64,000 nucleotides of DNA from Halotia branconii CENA392 (lineage in GTDB: Bacteria > Cyanobacteriota > Cyanobacteriia > Cyanobacteriales > Nostocaceae). Both the position numbers and the translations under genes were made by a program. Below are positions 1-9,468 of the stretch, piece by piece. How positions within the stretch are numbered: position 1 is the first letter of the stretch; the number at the start of each line of letters is the position of its first letter. The stretch is from NCBI RefSeq assembly GCF_029953635.1, contig NZ_CP124543.1, positions 3,017,455 through 3,081,454 of the forward strand, given 5' to 3'. The notes beneath the pieces were generated by a model. That model saw nothing but the letters and a program-made list of their open reading frames with translations. It was not told the origin of the DNA and made no database searches.

Positions 1-1
1 A

Positions 2-583
2 ACAGCTTTATATCAAGTGTCTCTAGAAAAGATAATTTGGATACCGTCGTTCAATCCTCCTCATAAAAAAGCGATTTTGTTTGAGCATCGAGTCCAAATG
101 CTGAAGCTGGCCGTAAGAGAAAACCCAGCGTTTACTATCTCATTAATTGAGATAAATCGATCTGGTAATTCTTATGCCATCAACACTTTGATTGACTTAT
201 CTGTTTTTTACCCAAATACTCACTGGCATTGGATAGTGGGCTTGGATACTTTCCAAACCTTACCCCGTTGGCATCGTAGACATGAACTAGTACAAATGTG
301 TGATTGGTTAATCGCACCCCGACTGCTAAGTGGTGAGAATATAACTCAAAGCGAGTTAATCTGCAAGCAAGTGGAGCAACTACTTAAGGAGCAGTCACTT
401 AATATTCGCTGGCAATTACTGAATATACCCTTAGTGGGAGTTTCGTCAAGTCTAATTCGTCAACTTTGCCACAATGACTCTGTTAAAATCCCAGGCGATC
501 GCTCCTCAATCCGTTATCTAGTCCCAGAATCGGTGAGATCGTATATCACAGCCCACAATCTTTACTCAGATAAATCTGAATAA
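2..583 (+). CDS. nadD: Nicotinate-nucleotide adenylyltransferase, 5'-truncated by window edge
   Basis: This enzyme adenylates nicotinate mononucleotide to deamido-NAD in NAD synthesis. The frame is open to base 2, so the true start and the N-terminal nucleotide-binding motif (GGTFxPxHxGH in the family) lie outside the window. Visible family features are the PSFNPPHK segment near the beginning, the VGLDTFQTLPRWHR segment (normally GxDxxxxxxxW) and the C-terminal SSSLIRQL motif that contacts the adenylate. A GTG at 17 is in frame but would remove the active-site strand, so it is not the real start. The gene ends about 120 bp before gap2 on the same strand. A related adenylyltransferase such as NadM-type is less likely because of the SSSxIR motif. 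Confidence 0.85.
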   Translation, partial: TALYQVSLEKIIWIPSFNPPHKKAILFEHRVQMLKLAVRENPAFTISLIEINRSGNSYAINTLIDLSVFYPNTHWHWIVGLDTFQTLPRWHRRHELVQMCDWLIAPRLLSGENITQSELICKQVEQLLKEQSLNIRWQLLNIPLVGVSSSLIRQLCHNDSVKIPGDRSSIRYLVPESVRSYITAHNLYSDKSE

Positions 584-700
584 AACATGTGTTTTTTTTA
601 TGGATATAACACTTTACGGTTATGAATACCCCCCCCCTTTGCGATATGATTGGGGTCAAAGATATCAATTTATAGGCATAAATACAGAGGGCAAGACACT

Positions 701-1714
701 GTGATTAGAGTCGCAATCAACGGTTTTGGGCGTATTGGACGTAACTTTGCACGCTGCTGGATAGGAAGAGAAAATAGCCAACTTGACCTAGTAGCTATTA
801 ATGACACATCAGATCCCAGAACGAATGCTCACCTCCTAAAGTATGACTCGATGCTAGGAAAGTTAAGGGATGTTGACATTACTGCTGACGATAACTCTAT
901 CATCGTTAACGGTAAGACCATTAAATGCGTATCTGATCGCAATCCGGAAAACTTGCCTTGGAAAGAGTGGGATATTGACTTGATTATTGAGTCAACAGGT
1001 GTGTTCACCAGCAAGGATGGAGCAATGAAGCACATAAATGGCGGGGCCAAGAAGGTTCTGATCACTGCTCCTGGTAAAAATGAAGATGGTACTTTTGTGA
1101 TGGGCGTGAATCATCACGACTACGATCACAACAAACACCACATCATTAGTAACGCTAGCTGTACTACAAACTGCTTGGCTCCTATCGCCAAAGTGTTGAA
1201 CGATAAATTCGGAATCATCAAAGGCACGATGACCACTACCCACAGCTACACTGGTGATCAGCGCATATTAGACGCTTCCCACCGGGATTTGCGACGGGCA
1301 AGGGCAGCAGCCATCAACATCGTACCGACCTCTACTGGTGCAGCAAAAGCTGTGGCGCTGGTAATCCCAGACCTGAAAGGCAAGCTGAATGGTGTTGCCT
1401 TACGTGTACCTACCCCGAACGTTTCAATGGTAGATTTCGTAGTTCAGGTTGAGAAGCGTACTATTACGGAAGAAGTTAACCAAGCTCTCAAAGATGCTTC
1501 TGAAGGGCCACTCAAAGGCATTTTAGACTACAGTGAACTACAACTGGTATCGTCCGATTATCAAGGTACTGATGCTTCTTCGATTGTCGATGCCAGTTTG
1601 ACTTTAGTTATGGGCAACGACATGGTGAAAGTCATGGCATGGTATGACAATGAATGGGGCTACAGCCAGCGAGTTCTTGATTTAGCTGAACTAGTAGCGC
1701 AAAAATGGGTTTAA
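701..1714 (+). CDS. gap2: Glyceraldehyde-3-phosphate dehydrogenase, Calvin-cycle type (Gap2)
   Basis: Phosphorylating GAPDH, 337 residues, which interconverts 1,3-bisphosphoglycerate and glyceraldehyde-3-phosphate in the Calvin cycle and gluconeogenesis. It has the Rossmann motif [10 protein letters not shown] at the N-terminus, the catalytic Cys in SNASCTTNC, and the C-terminal WYDNEWGYS. The coenzyme-selecting segment reads NDTSDPRTN, as in the NADP-accepting cyanobacterial Gap2 and unlike catabolic Gap1. An ATG at 650 is in frame, but the GTG at 701 gives the standard N-terminus ([10 protein letters not shown]) and has AGAGG about ten bases upstream, so 701 was chosen. Confidence 0.93.
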   Translation: MIRVAINGFGRIGRNFARCWIGRENSQLDLVAINDTSDPRTNAHLLKYDSMLGKLRDVDITADDNSIIVNGKTIKCVSDRNPENLPWKEWDIDLIIESTGVFTSKDGAMKHINGGAKKVLITAPGKNEDGTFVMGVNHHDYDHNKHHIISNASCTTNCLAPIAKVLNDKFGIIKGTMTTTHSYTGDQRILDASHRDLRRARAAAINIVPTSTGAAKAVALVIPDLKGKLNGVALRVPTPNVSMVDFVVQVEKRTITEEVNQALKDASEGPLKGILDYSELQLVSSDYQGTDASSIVDASLTLVMGNDMVKVMAWYDNEWGYSQRVLDLAELVAQKWV

Positions 1715-1769
1715 TTTAGTTAGTTGTGAATTGTGAGTGGTCAATTGTTTTAATACTAACGGCTATTGA

Positions 1770-2792
1770 CTATTGACTAAAATGTTGAAAACCCTGGCTG
1801 AGGCTGAGAACTTGGTCAGGGGATTTTTGTTGTTGATCGTGTAATAGTACTTTTGATCCTGCTGTAATATTCCCTATAATAGCCGCACCTTGACCGAGCT
1901 GTTGCACAAATGTATCTGCTGGTTCTTTTGGTAAACACAGGACTAATTCAAAGTCTTCGCCACCATATAAAGCATATTTTAGTGCTTGCTCTTGTGTTAG
2001 CCAGTGGTTAAAAGCTTTAGGTAAAGGTATTTGCCTGTGTTCTAAGACTGCACCAACGCCACTAGCGCGGCAGATTTGTAAAACAGCATCTGCTAAACCA
2101 TCGCTACTATCCATACCTGCGACAAGAATGGAGGATTGGGAAGATAAAATTTTCCACAATAATGGTAATACATCTAATCGTGGTTGTGGACGCTGGTGGG
2201 CTTTGATTAAAGCCGTTTTTTCCGCATCGTTGAGGTTTTGCCTTAATTCGGGATGCAAAAGCAATTGTAAGCCAGCGTGGGCAGCTCCATGTACACCTGT
2301 GACTACGATCGCATCTCCTACAACAGCGGCAGAACGGCGAATAATTTTATTGGGAACAACTTGACCAAAAGCAGTGATTGCCAAAGTTGTTACAGGCGAT
2401 CGCACAACATCACCACCAACAATTGAGGTATGGTATCTTTGCAGGCATTCTGTCATTCCCTGGTACAAGCGCTCAACCCAACTGACGCTAACTTCTCCAG
2501 GCAAACCCAACCCAACAGTAATACCTACAGGAGTAGCACCCATTGCCGCTAAATCTGATAAATTAGCCGCAGCAGCTCGCCAGCCGGCATCTTCAGGGGA
2601 AGTGGTGATATGACTAAAATGCACCCCATCAACCAGTATATCTGTTGTCACCACTAAAGATTGTCCTGGTTCCGTCACCAAAACAGCTGCGTCATCCCCA
2701 ATAATTTCAACAGGGCAGAAGCGCTGCAACCTTTGCAAAAGATTTTGTTCACCAAGATCTTGTACTTTTAGGGAAGATAACTCACTGTTCAT
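1770..2792 (-). CDS. thiL: Thiamine-monophosphate kinase
   Basis: ATP-dependent kinase that converts thiamine phosphate to the cofactor thiamine diphosphate. At 340 residues it has the normal family length. The N-terminal GDDAAVL and DILVDGVHF segments carry the metal-binding aspartates of the PurM/ThiL fold, and GGD and GMDSSDGLAD follow in the expected order. The ATG at 2792 faces away from a Uma2 gene starting at 2882, leaving a 90-bp divergent promoter region. The gene converges with gap2, 56 bp from its stop, and no strong terminator is evident between them. Confidence 0.92.
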   Translation of the reverse strand: MNSELSSLKVQDLGEQNLLQRLQRFCPVEIIGDDAAVLVTEPGQSLVVTTDILVDGVHFSHITTSPEDAGWRAAAANLSDLAAMGATPVGITVGLGLPGEVSVSWVERLYQGMTECLQRYHTSIVGGDVVRSPVTTLAITAFGQVVPNKIIRRSAAVVGDAIVVTGVHGAAHAGLQLLLHPELRQNLNDAEKTALIKAHQRPQPRLDVLPLLWKILSSQSSILVAGMDSSDGLADAVLQICRASGVGAVLEHRQIPLPKAFNHWLTQEQALKYALYGGEDFELVLCLPKEPADTFVQQLGQGAAIIGNITAGSKVLLHDQQQKSPDQVLSLSQGFQHFSQ

Positions 2793-2881
2793 AATTAATA
2801 TCTCCCAACTTTAAAATTGCTTTTCTCAGTAGGAACTTACTTTAAAGTTACGATCAAAGTATCGCTTAGGAGTCAGTTGGG

Positions 2882-3454
2882 ATGCTAACAACACCAGTAA
2901 CCAGCATCACGTTTGAAGAATATTTAACCTATGATGATGGCACAGGTTTTCATTATGAATTGGTGGATGGCAAATTAGAGCTAATGAATCCACCTACAAT
3001 TGAACATTTTTTGATTACCAAATTTCTTGAGCAAGCGCTAGACGCAGAAATTCAGCGATGTAGCTTTCCTTGGCTGTGTTTTCGAGAAAGTGGGGTGAGA
3101 ACGGGTAGAAGTAAATCTCGTTTGACTGATTTATGTGTGGTGACGCTGGAACAAGCAAGAGAATTGATCAATGTTTCAGCAGTATTTCAGTCACCTCCTT
3201 TATTAATTATAGAGGTAGTCAGTCCAGAATCGGTAAAACGAGACTATCGCCATAAAAGATCCGAATATGCGGCGTTGGAGGTTCCTGAATATTGGATTGT
3301 AGATCCGATGGCTGCAAAGATTTCAATTTTATTACTGGAAGAAGGACTATACGAAGAAACCGTGTTTACTGCCAGTCAGCAAATAATATCACAGGTTTTT
3401 CCAGAATTGGCGATCGCAGCTGATCAGGTGTTCAGTGCTGGAAATCTTGGTTAA
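2882..3454 (+). CDS. Uma2-family (DUF820) putative endonuclease
   Basis: A 190-residue member of the Uma2/DUF820 family, which is greatly expanded in filamentous cyanobacteria and has a PD-(D/E)XK nuclease-like fold. Visible family features are the N-terminal TFEEYLTYDD, the acidic residue in SRLTDLCVV, EVVSPES in the middle (the catalytic Glu strand) and the C-terminal EYWIVDP. No substrate is known for most members. The gene stands alone between thiL and the cyclophilin gene. Two other members occur in this window at about 23.0 and 26.5 kb. Confidence 0.85.
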   Translation: MLTTPVTSITFEEYLTYDDGTGFHYELVDGKLELMNPPTIEHFLITKFLEQALDAEIQRCSFPWLCFRESGVRTGRSKSRLTDLCVVTLEQARELINVSAVFQSPPLLIIEVVSPESVKRDYRHKRSEYAALEVPEYWIVDPMAAKISILLLEEGLYEETVFTASQQIISQVFPELAIAADQVFSAGNLG

Positions 3455-3546
3455 AAGATAAAGGATAAAGAATAAGCAATAAAACTAAGGCTAAAGCCTT
3501 GACTACAAAAGAAATAACGCTTCATTCTTTATCCTTCACACTTTAT

Positions 3547-4653
3547 TTATGCTGCTTGGGGTTCAACTAAATTTTCTATTCCTTGAACGACAGTTGCCGA
3601 TTCAATTTTGTCACCCTCTTTGAGTTTATCCAAAATTTCTTTACCTTCGGTGAGATAGCCAAAAACGGCGTAGCGACCATCTAAAAGATTGCGCCCGGCT
3701 GGGGTAAGTTCTGGTTCAAATAGAAAGAAGAAAAATTGTGAAGAACCGCCATTAACTTCAGTTTCAGGACGAGCCATTGCCAATGCACCAAAGGAAGAAA
3801 AAGGCAATACAGGCATATCAAGATAACGGCCAGCTTGTTCGAGAGTAATGCCATAAGTGGGTTCTGTGTCACCTTCAACTAGAACCTCTAAGGGAACGGC
3901 ACGGTATTTATTAGTTTTGGGATCAATAAAGCCTACCTCTTTTCCTGGTGGGTCTCCGGTTTGCAGCACGTAAGATTCTTCGGAACGGGTAAATTGTAAG
4001 CCGTTATAAAAACCTCGTTGTACTAAATCCACAAAGTTTCCAGCTGTGACAGGAGCGCTGTAACCATCGACTACTAAAGTTAGATTACCTTTAGTAGTTT
4101 TCATTTCGACAGTGGCACGACCTTTGAGCTGCGGTAAGTTACTGTACTCGGTAGGTACTTCAAAGGGAAATCCCTTCACCATTGATTCTTCTAATTGGGT
4201 GATGAGATTGAGCAGTTTGTTTCTGCCTTCGATAATTTGTTCCTTGTCTTTGACGTTTACCGATTCTTGTAGTGCATCTACCCCAGATTTCAATTCAGAA
4301 ATCCAAGCTTTTGCTTGGGACTGGCGTTCTTCGGGAACGCTTGCTAGGATTTTGTCAGGTTGATCGAGAACACGGGATGCTTTTTTGAGGTCTTTAGATA
4401 TAGCACCCCACCGCCGATTAGCTCGCAGTTGGGTAGAAATGTCTTCTAGACTGGCTTGTAGTTGCCGTACTGGTTCATTTTCTATCGGGAGTGCATACCG
4501 CAACAAAGCCTTGCCGTCGGTAATTGCATTTCCTGCTGGCAGGGCAGCGTTACTGGAGAAAGTCCAGCCAGCAGTATTTATGCCTAAAAATATTGTTACC
4601 AACAATATTATCGTTAGGCTGTTCTTCAGCCAGGATTTAAATAGGTTGAACAT
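3547..4653 (-). CDS. CYP38/TLP40-like thylakoid-lumen cyclophilin
   Basis: A two-part protein: an N-terminal helical region of about 150 residues after a signal segment, then a cyclophilin domain starting near the ATVEMKTTKGNLTLVV strand. This layout matches plant CYP38/TLP40 and its cyanobacterial orthologues, which help assemble photosystem II in the lumen. The ATG at 4653 gives a short basic N-terminus followed by a hydrophobic stretch ending near AGWTFSSNA, a credible export signal. ATGs at 4707 and 4674 would lengthen it without adding conserved sequence. It lies divergently from efp. Family-wide, prolyl isomerase activity of this group is weak or absent, so the isomerase name rests on fold. 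Confidence 0.85.
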   Translation of the reverse strand: MFNLFKSWLKNSLTIILLVTIFLGINTAGWTFSSNAALPAGNAITDGKALLRYALPIENEPVRQLQASLEDISTQLRANRRWGAISKDLKKASRVLDQPDKILASVPEERQSQAKAWISELKSGVDALQESVNVKDKEQIIEGRNKLLNLITQLEESMVKGFPFEVPTEYSNLPQLKGRATVEMKTTKGNLTLVVDGYSAPVTAGNFVDLVQRGFYNGLQFTRSEESYVLQTGDPPGKEVGFIDPKTNKYRAVPLEVLVEGDTEPTYGITLEQAGRYLDMPVLPFSSFGALAMARPETEVNGGSSQFFFFLFEPELTPAGRNLLDGRYAVFGYLTEGKEILDKLKEGDKIESATVVQGIENLVEPQAA

Positions 4654-4733
4654 GGGATTGCTTAAATTCGGCATCAAATTGTTGACTAGGCGTAACCCAT
4701 CAATCATCTTCCCACAGTACTAGTGCTGAGTCT

Positions 4734-4775
4734 AACGACAAATGACAGATGACAAATGACCAATGACCACCCCAG
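4734..4775. repeat. Degenerate heptanucleotide tandem repeat
   Basis: Imperfect seven-base units of the type AATGACA/AATGACC lie between the cyclophilin gene and efp. Short tandemly repeated repetitive (STRR) sequences of this kind are typical of heterocystous cyanobacteria. Related stretches occur near 1720, 6480, 21195 and 37720. Confidence 0.6.
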
Positions 4776-4820
4776 AAGGGTACAATAAATGCCGATTGTC
4801 TTCCAAAATTTGAAAGCTTC

Positions 4821-5378
4821 ATGATCTCTAGTAACGACTTTCGACCCGGTGTTTCAATTGTCTTAGATGGGTCTGTATGGCGAGTGGTGGAATTTCTCCA
4901 CGTTAAGCCAGGTAAAGGCTCTGCCTTTGTGCGGACTAAACTGAAAAGTGTCCAAACTGGGAGTGTGGTAGAAAAAACATTCCGGGCTGGGGAAACAGTG
5001 CCACAAGCCACCCTAGAAAAAAGAACGATGCAGCATACCTATAAAGAAGGCGATGAGTTTGTCTTTATGGATATGGAAACCTACGAAGAAAATAGATTGA
5101 GCGCAGCCCAAATTGGCGATCGCGTTAAATATCTTAAAGAAGGTATGGAAGCTAACGTCGTTCGTTGGGGCGAACAAGTGCTAGAAGTGGAACTGCCTAA
5201 CTCTGTAGCCCTGGAAGTGGTTGAAACAGATCCAGGTGTCAAAGGTGATACTGCCACAGGTGGTACTAAACCAGCGGTGTTGGAAACGGGCGCAACTGTA
5301 ATGGTTCCCTTATTTATTTCTCAAGGAGAACGCATTAAAATTGATACCCGTGATGATAAATACTTAGGCAGGGAATAA
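4821..5378 (+). CDS. efp: Elongation factor P
   Basis: Translation factor that relieves ribosome stalling at polyproline stretches. At 185 residues it has the standard three-domain length. The tip lysine lies in the loop [12 protein letters not shown], at about residue 32, and the C-terminal OB domain ends in [11 protein letters not shown], close to the usual family ending. The ATG start is unambiguous. accB follows 109 bp downstream on the same strand; this efp-accB pairing is common in cyanobacteria and suggests a shared transcript. The modification enzyme is not visible here. Confidence 0.96.
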   Translation: MISSNDFRPGVSIVLDGSVWRVVEFLHVKPGKGSAFVRTKLKSVQTGSVVEKTFRAGETVPQATLEKRTMQHTYKEGDEFVFMDMETYEENRLSAAQIGDRVKYLKEGMEANVVRWGEQVLEVELPNSVALEVVETDPGVKGDTATGGTKPAVLETGATVMVPLFISQGERIKIDTRDDKYLGRE

Positions 5379-5487
5379 GTTTTATTTCATCCCTAAAAAA
5401 ATTCTCATTGCAATCCCTAAATAGGGATTAAATTCTGGCGACACTTAATGATAATTAATTTACAGATAGGTCGAGGTAATAAAAACT

Positions 5488-6045
5488 GTGCCATTGGACT
5501 TTAATGAAATCCGCCAACTGCTGACAACTATTGCCCAAACAGATATTGCCGAAGTCACACTCAAAAGTGAAGACTTTGAACTAACGGTGCGTAAAGCTGG
5601 TAACGTTAGCAGTCACATTGCGTCAGTAGCTCAAGCAGCATCAAATAGTTTGGTTAGTTCGGGAACAACATCGATTTCACCGATAGGCACACAAATAGCA
5701 CCACCTCCAATGTTAGAGGTGAAGACAAATCGCGTTTTAGATAATGCCGTAAGTAGTTCTAATGTGCAGTTATCAGCCAATCCTCCCGCAACAATTGATC
5801 ACAAATGGGTGGAAGTACCTTCGCCGATGGTGGGAACCTTTTACCGCGCTCCTGCGCCCGGTGAGGCATCATTTGTAGAGGTAGGCGATCGCGTCCGCAA
5901 AGGTCAAACAGTCTGTATTATTGAAGCTATGAAGCTGATGAATGAAATTGAAGTTGAAGTATCTGGGCAAGTAGTGGAGATTCTTGTTGAAAATGGCGAC
6001 CCAGTAGAATATGGTCATCCTTTGATGCGAATTAAGCCTGATTAA
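5488..6045 (+). CDS. accB: Biotin carboxyl carrier protein of acetyl-CoA carboxylase
   Basis: Carries the biotin that shuttles CO2 between biotin carboxylase and carboxyltransferase in the first step of fatty-acid synthesis. It has 185 residues: an N-terminal region starting PLDFNEIRQL, a proline-, serine- and alanine-rich linker (about residues 50-110), and a C-terminal biotinyl domain with EAMKLMNEIE, whose lysine (about 149) is the biotinylation site. The start codon is GTG. The gene follows efp. The other carboxylase subunits are not in this window, as is usual for cyanobacteria. Confidence 0.96.
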   Translation: MPLDFNEIRQLLTTIAQTDIAEVTLKSEDFELTVRKAGNVSSHIASVAQAASNSLVSSGTTSISPIGTQIAPPPMLEVKTNRVLDNAVSSSNVQLSANPPATIDHKWVEVPSPMVGTFYRAPAPGEASFVEVGDRVRKGQTVCIIEAMKLMNEIEVEVSGQVVEILVENGDPVEYGHPLMRIKPD

Positions 6046-6123
6046 GTATTAATGTATATATCAAATGATTCATTAATATCAATGAGTCATTGCTAAAACT
6101 GTCAGATCTGCGGGTCAATCCTG

Positions 6124-6471
6124 ATGAAACAAGCGTTGCCTGTACCGCCGGAAGTGGTGCAACAAGTGGCCGAATACTTCAGCCTGTTAAGTGAGCCGAT
6201 GCGCCTACGGTTGTTACACTTATTACGGGATGAAGAGAAATGCGTGCAAGAATTGGTAGAGGCAACACAGACTTCACAAGCAAATGTGTCCAAACACCTT
6301 AAAGTAATGTGGCAAGCAGGAATCCTGAGCCGCCGCAGTGAAGGGACTTGTGCTTACTACCGGGTGGAAGATGAAATGATTTTTGAATTGTGCAATCGGG
6401 TTTGCGATCGCCTCGCCACTAGGCTAGAACAGCAAGCTCGTAGCTTCAGGGTGCTAAATAGCAAGCTTTAA
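6124..6471 (+). CDS. ArsR/SmtB-family winged-helix repressor
   Basis: A 115-residue DNA-binding protein. The helix-turn-helix core runs from SLLSEPMRLRLLHLL through the recognition helix in TSQANVSKHLKVM and the wing RRSEGTCAYYRV, all typical of ArsR regulators. The alpha-3 metal-box position reads EKCVQELV, with a single cysteine instead of the ELCVCDL pair of SmtB/ArsR. A classical metal site at that helix is therefore doubtful; redox or alpha-5 sensing is possible. A second pair of cysteines lies near the C-terminus (ELCNRVCDR). The target is not obvious from its neighbours. Confidence 0.85.
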   Translation: MKQALPVPPEVVQQVAEYFSLLSEPMRLRLLHLLRDEEKCVQELVEATQTSQANVSKHLKVMWQAGILSRRSEGTCAYYRVEDEMIFELCNRVCDRLATRLEQQARSFRVLNSKL

Positions 6472-6473
6472 GT

Positions 6474-6598
6474 TAGTTGTTAGTTGTCAGTTGTCAGTTG
6501 CTACTAAGTATAAATACTTTAAATAATACTAGTTATGGTATTATCAGTTGTCATTTTCTACTGACCACTGACCACTGACCACTGACCACTGACTATTA
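6474..6598. repeat. Heptanucleotide tandem repeats (STRR)
   Basis: Two blocks of seven-base repeats: TTAGTTG/TCAGTTG units near 6474-6500 and nearly perfect TGACCAC units from about 6558 to 6590. They fill the convergent spacer between the ArsR gene and the GerMN gene. They look like STRR sequences typical of Nostocales and do not encode protein. Confidence 0.75.
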
Positions 6599-6599
6599 A

Positions 6600-7217
6600 C
6601 TAAAGCGGATAGTTTTGTTTAAATTTTTCACGAGTTAACGGTTGCTGTAATTCCACACCTTCGCCACCTAAAACGTCTAACTGTTTGCCGTTCACATCAA
6701 TGTAAACCTTGGCGTTAGGATTTAATGTTGTAGCAGTGTAGACTATTTGTCCTACACGACCAACCATTGAAGTGCTACCACCACCCTTGGTAAAATCTTC
6801 AGATAAATTGACGTGAACTTCATCATTGTTCACTTTTAGTCCCAGCAATTTAGTTCCTTTGGGGATGGTTGTAGCATCTGTTCCTTCTGTTGGCCCTTCT
6901 AACAAGCTTTGAAAAGCTTTTTCTAGAATTTGGTTAGGTTGTGTAGCCGCTATTTGAACTGGTTGGGGAACTAAATCTACACTTTTTTCTTTTGGTTTTA
7001 ACCAATAAATATTTGCAGTTTTTTCGTTACCTTGCTGTGTGGTTGATGGCTGTGATTGCCCTGGCTGAGTTATTGTTTGAGAGGATTTTGACGGTGTAGT
7101 GGGGTTGGTGGAGTTCCAGGTTAACCAAGCTACGCCGCCACTTACGGCTAAAACCGCAGCTGAAACGGCTGCAATTACACCTGAAGAAATACGGTTAGAT
7201 CCTTGTTGGTCTGTCAT
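6600..7217 (-). CDS. GerMN-domain membrane-anchored protein
   Basis: A 205-residue protein with an N-terminal membrane anchor (about residues 15-33, VIAAVSAAVLAVSGGVAWL), then a Ser/Thr/Gln-rich linker and a GerMN domain in the second half. GerMN features are the IYWL strand, a LEGPTEGTDATTIPKGTKLL segment and VNLSEDFTKGG. The domain is best known from spore germination protein GerM and from bacterial lipoproteins; in cyanobacteria it is thought to act in the cell envelope, but the role is unknown. No lipobox cysteine is seen, so the anchor is probably a signal-anchor helix. Confidence 0.8.
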   Translation of the reverse strand: MTDQQGSNRISSGVIAAVSAAVLAVSGGVAWLTWNSTNPTTPSKSSQTITQPGQSQPSTTQQGNEKTANIYWLKPKEKSVDLVPQPVQIAATQPNQILEKAFQSLLEGPTEGTDATTIPKGTKLLGLKVNNDEVHVNLSEDFTKGGGSTSMVGRVGQIVYTATTLNPNAKVYIDVNGKQLDVLGGEGVELQQPLTREKFKQNYPL

Positions 7218-7565
7218 ATTTAAAACCTTCCTGACTAAGAACTGAGATAATTTTTTTTGTGAAGAGCAGCCTGGTTAAGGACGATACTGACAAGTGGAGA
7301 GTTTCCTAAAACTTAAATGATGACTTAATACTTCAAAAATGTTGCGGTTATGCAAAACCGCTCTATTCTAGGGAGCTTGTCTTTTATTTTAGAATTTTCC
7401 TTTGTAATCCGTCACCTGCCAAATTATGTAAATCGATAAATCTCAATCTTTTCTTGAGATTCTTGACAATCACAAAGCAAAATAACGCAGAGTATTTGCT
7501 CTGTGCGAATCTGTAGAAATTTCAGCACTAAGACATTTTTCTATGTATAAATTTGTCTATGGCAT
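7218..7565. other. Intergenic region, no gene recognised
   Basis: A 348-bp spacer that carries the promoter region of the GerMN gene and the downstream region of proS. It is AT-rich and shows short imperfect inverted sequences (for example GCGGTTATGCAAAACCGC near 7344) but no credible reading frame or RNA gene. Confidence 0.5.
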
Positions 7566-9380
7566 TTAATTTTTAGCTGCTATTGCTGCTGCAATCCACT
7601 GTTGGAGTGTAGTTGTAACTTCCGCAATGACAATTTCTTGAGATTTACGAGTTGCTCTTTCTACAACTTCGACTTTGCCATTAGCGATCGCTCGTCCAGT
7701 GACTATTCTGTAAGGGATGCCAATTAAATCAGCGTCTTTGAATTTTACTCCTGCTCGTTCATCGCGGTCATCTAATAAAGTTTCAACGCCAGCTTGATTA
7801 AGTTCGGTGTAGAGTTGTTGAGCAATCTGAACTTGTTGAGCATCATTAATATTAGGAATTGTGACGATCGCGTGGTAAGGTGCGATCGCAACTGGCCAAA
7901 TAATGCCATCTTGATCGTAAGATTGCTCTACTGCCGATTGCGCCAAACGTGAGACACCGACTCCATAACAACCCATAAGTAGGGGCTTTTCTTCACCTTG
8001 TTCATTGGTATAAGTTGCTCCCATTGCTTGGGAATATTTAGTACCTAATTGGAAGATATGACCGACTTCAATTCCACGAGCGCTGAAGAGAGTTTGTTCT
8101 GGATTATGGACGGCGCGATCGCCTAGTCTTGCTTTACGTATATCTACTATTTGAATTGGTAGTTTAAATTGCTCACCCCAATTGGCTCCAACTACGTGAT
8201 AGCCAGTCTCATTTGCACCTGTTACGAAGTTTTTTAAATCAACAGTTGTTTGATCTACCAAGCGGACAAACTGAGAATGGATCTGTTTATCGCCTTTAAT
8301 ATATTCATCAGCAATATCAGGAGCAATGTATCCTAAAGGCAGAGATTTAGCTGTCCATGTTTGCTGGGTTTCTACATTGGGTACATCTAAAGCAATAATA
8401 GTTTTAGCACCATAATCAGCAGCTATTTTGGTCAATTCATTCTGCAATTTGACCTCATTTACTTCCTGATCGCCGCGAATGCTCACCAAAACCAAAACTG
8501 TCATTCCATTGTCGTAAACTGTTTGATAAAGAACATTTTTCACAACTTGGGTAGGAGAACATTTGAGGAGTTGACAGAGCTTTTCAATCGAATCTGTTCC
8601 AGGTGTATCGTGTTTCTGATATGTTGTAAACTGTGAAGCTTCTGCATCAATTGGTAAAGAAACTGCTTTTTCGACGTTAGCGGCATATTTGCCATCCTCG
8701 GTGTAAAGAACTTCGTCTTCACCAGCTTCTGCCAACACCATAAATTCTGTCGAACCAGAGCCACCAATCGCCCCAGAATCAGCTTCCACAGCCCGGAAAG
8801 CTAAACCAGAACGCCGCAGCATGTTTGTATATGCTTGATACATATCCTGGTAAGTTTCCTTGAGGCTGGTTTCATCGACGTGGAATGAATAGCCGTCTTT
8901 CATAATAAATTCCCGCCCACGCATTAAACCAAAGCGGGGACGAATTTCATCGCGGAATTTGGTTTGAATTTGGTAAAGATGCAGCGGTAATTGCCGATAA
9001 GAGCGAATCATCTCACGGGCAATTGTTGTGATCACTTCCTCATGAGTGGGGCCTAATCCTAATTGTTGCTCCCGGCGGTCAATTAAGGAGAACATGATAC
9101 CCTCGGCTTTGGTGTAGGTATCCCAGCGTCCTGATTCCTTCCATAAATCCGCTGGCTGTAATTGAGGAAGCAGACATTCTTGTGCGCCTGTAGCGTTCAT
9201 CTCTTCTCGGACAATTTGGGAAACTTTTTGTAGTACTCGCCACATCAATGGCAAATAAGCATAAATACCGCTACCGATGCGACGAATATAACCTGCACGG
9301 AGTAATAATTTATGACTAGGAATCTCAGCATCAGCTGGATCATCCCGGAGTGTAACGAATAACATTTGTGACAGTCGCAT
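7566..9380 (-). CDS. proS: Prolyl-tRNA synthetase, bacterial type
   Basis: Class II aminoacyl-tRNA synthetase charging tRNA-Pro. It has 604 residues, the length of the bacterial ProS with an internal editing (YbaK-like) domain. Motif 1 lies near [15 protein letters not shown], motif 2 near [22 protein letters not shown], and motif 3 in [11 protein letters not shown]. The middle third (about residues 230-390) is the editing insertion that hydrolyses Ala-tRNA-Pro. The C-terminal anticodon-binding domain contains [18 protein letters not shown]. The start ATG at 9380 faces the acyltransferase gene on the other strand. Confidence 0.97.
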   Translation of the reverse strand: MRLSQMLFVTLRDDPADAEIPSHKLLLRAGYIRRIGSGIYAYLPLMWRVLQKVSQIVREEMNATGAQECLLPQLQPADLWKESGRWDTYTKAEGIMFSLIDRREQQLGLGPTHEEVITTIAREMIRSYRQLPLHLYQIQTKFRDEIRPRFGLMRGREFIMKDGYSFHVDETSLKETYQDMYQAYTNMLRRSGLAFRAVEADSGAIGGSGSTEFMVLAEAGEDEVLYTEDGKYAANVEKAVSLPIDAEASQFTTYQKHDTPGTDSIEKLCQLLKCSPTQVVKNVLYQTVYDNGMTVLVLVSIRGDQEVNEVKLQNELTKIAADYGAKTIIALDVPNVETQQTWTAKSLPLGYIAPDIADEYIKGDKQIHSQFVRLVDQTTVDLKNFVTGANETGYHVVGANWGEQFKLPIQIVDIRKARLGDRAVHNPEQTLFSARGIEVGHIFQLGTKYSQAMGATYTNEQGEEKPLLMGCYGVGVSRLAQSAVEQSYDQDGIIWPVAIAPYHAIVTIPNINDAQQVQIAQQLYTELNQAGVETLLDDRDERAGVKFKDADLIGIPYRIVTGRAIANGKVEVVERATRKSQEIVIAEVTTTLQQWIAAAIAAKN

Positions 9381-9468
9381 CGTTTATTGCCTTTCCAAAA
9401 TTGCTAGTCTCTCAAATTCGGTTAATCTAAAATCTCTAATTGAATTGCAACTTGAGGAGAAAACTACC

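Noticed and set aside
992..1243. Antisense reading frame inside gap2
   Set aside because: It lies opposite a well-conserved gene and shows no independent conservation or ribosome-binding site.
6555..6598. CRISPR-like array of short repeats
   Set aside because: The repeats are seven bases long and directly adjacent, with no spacers. They are STRR sequences.
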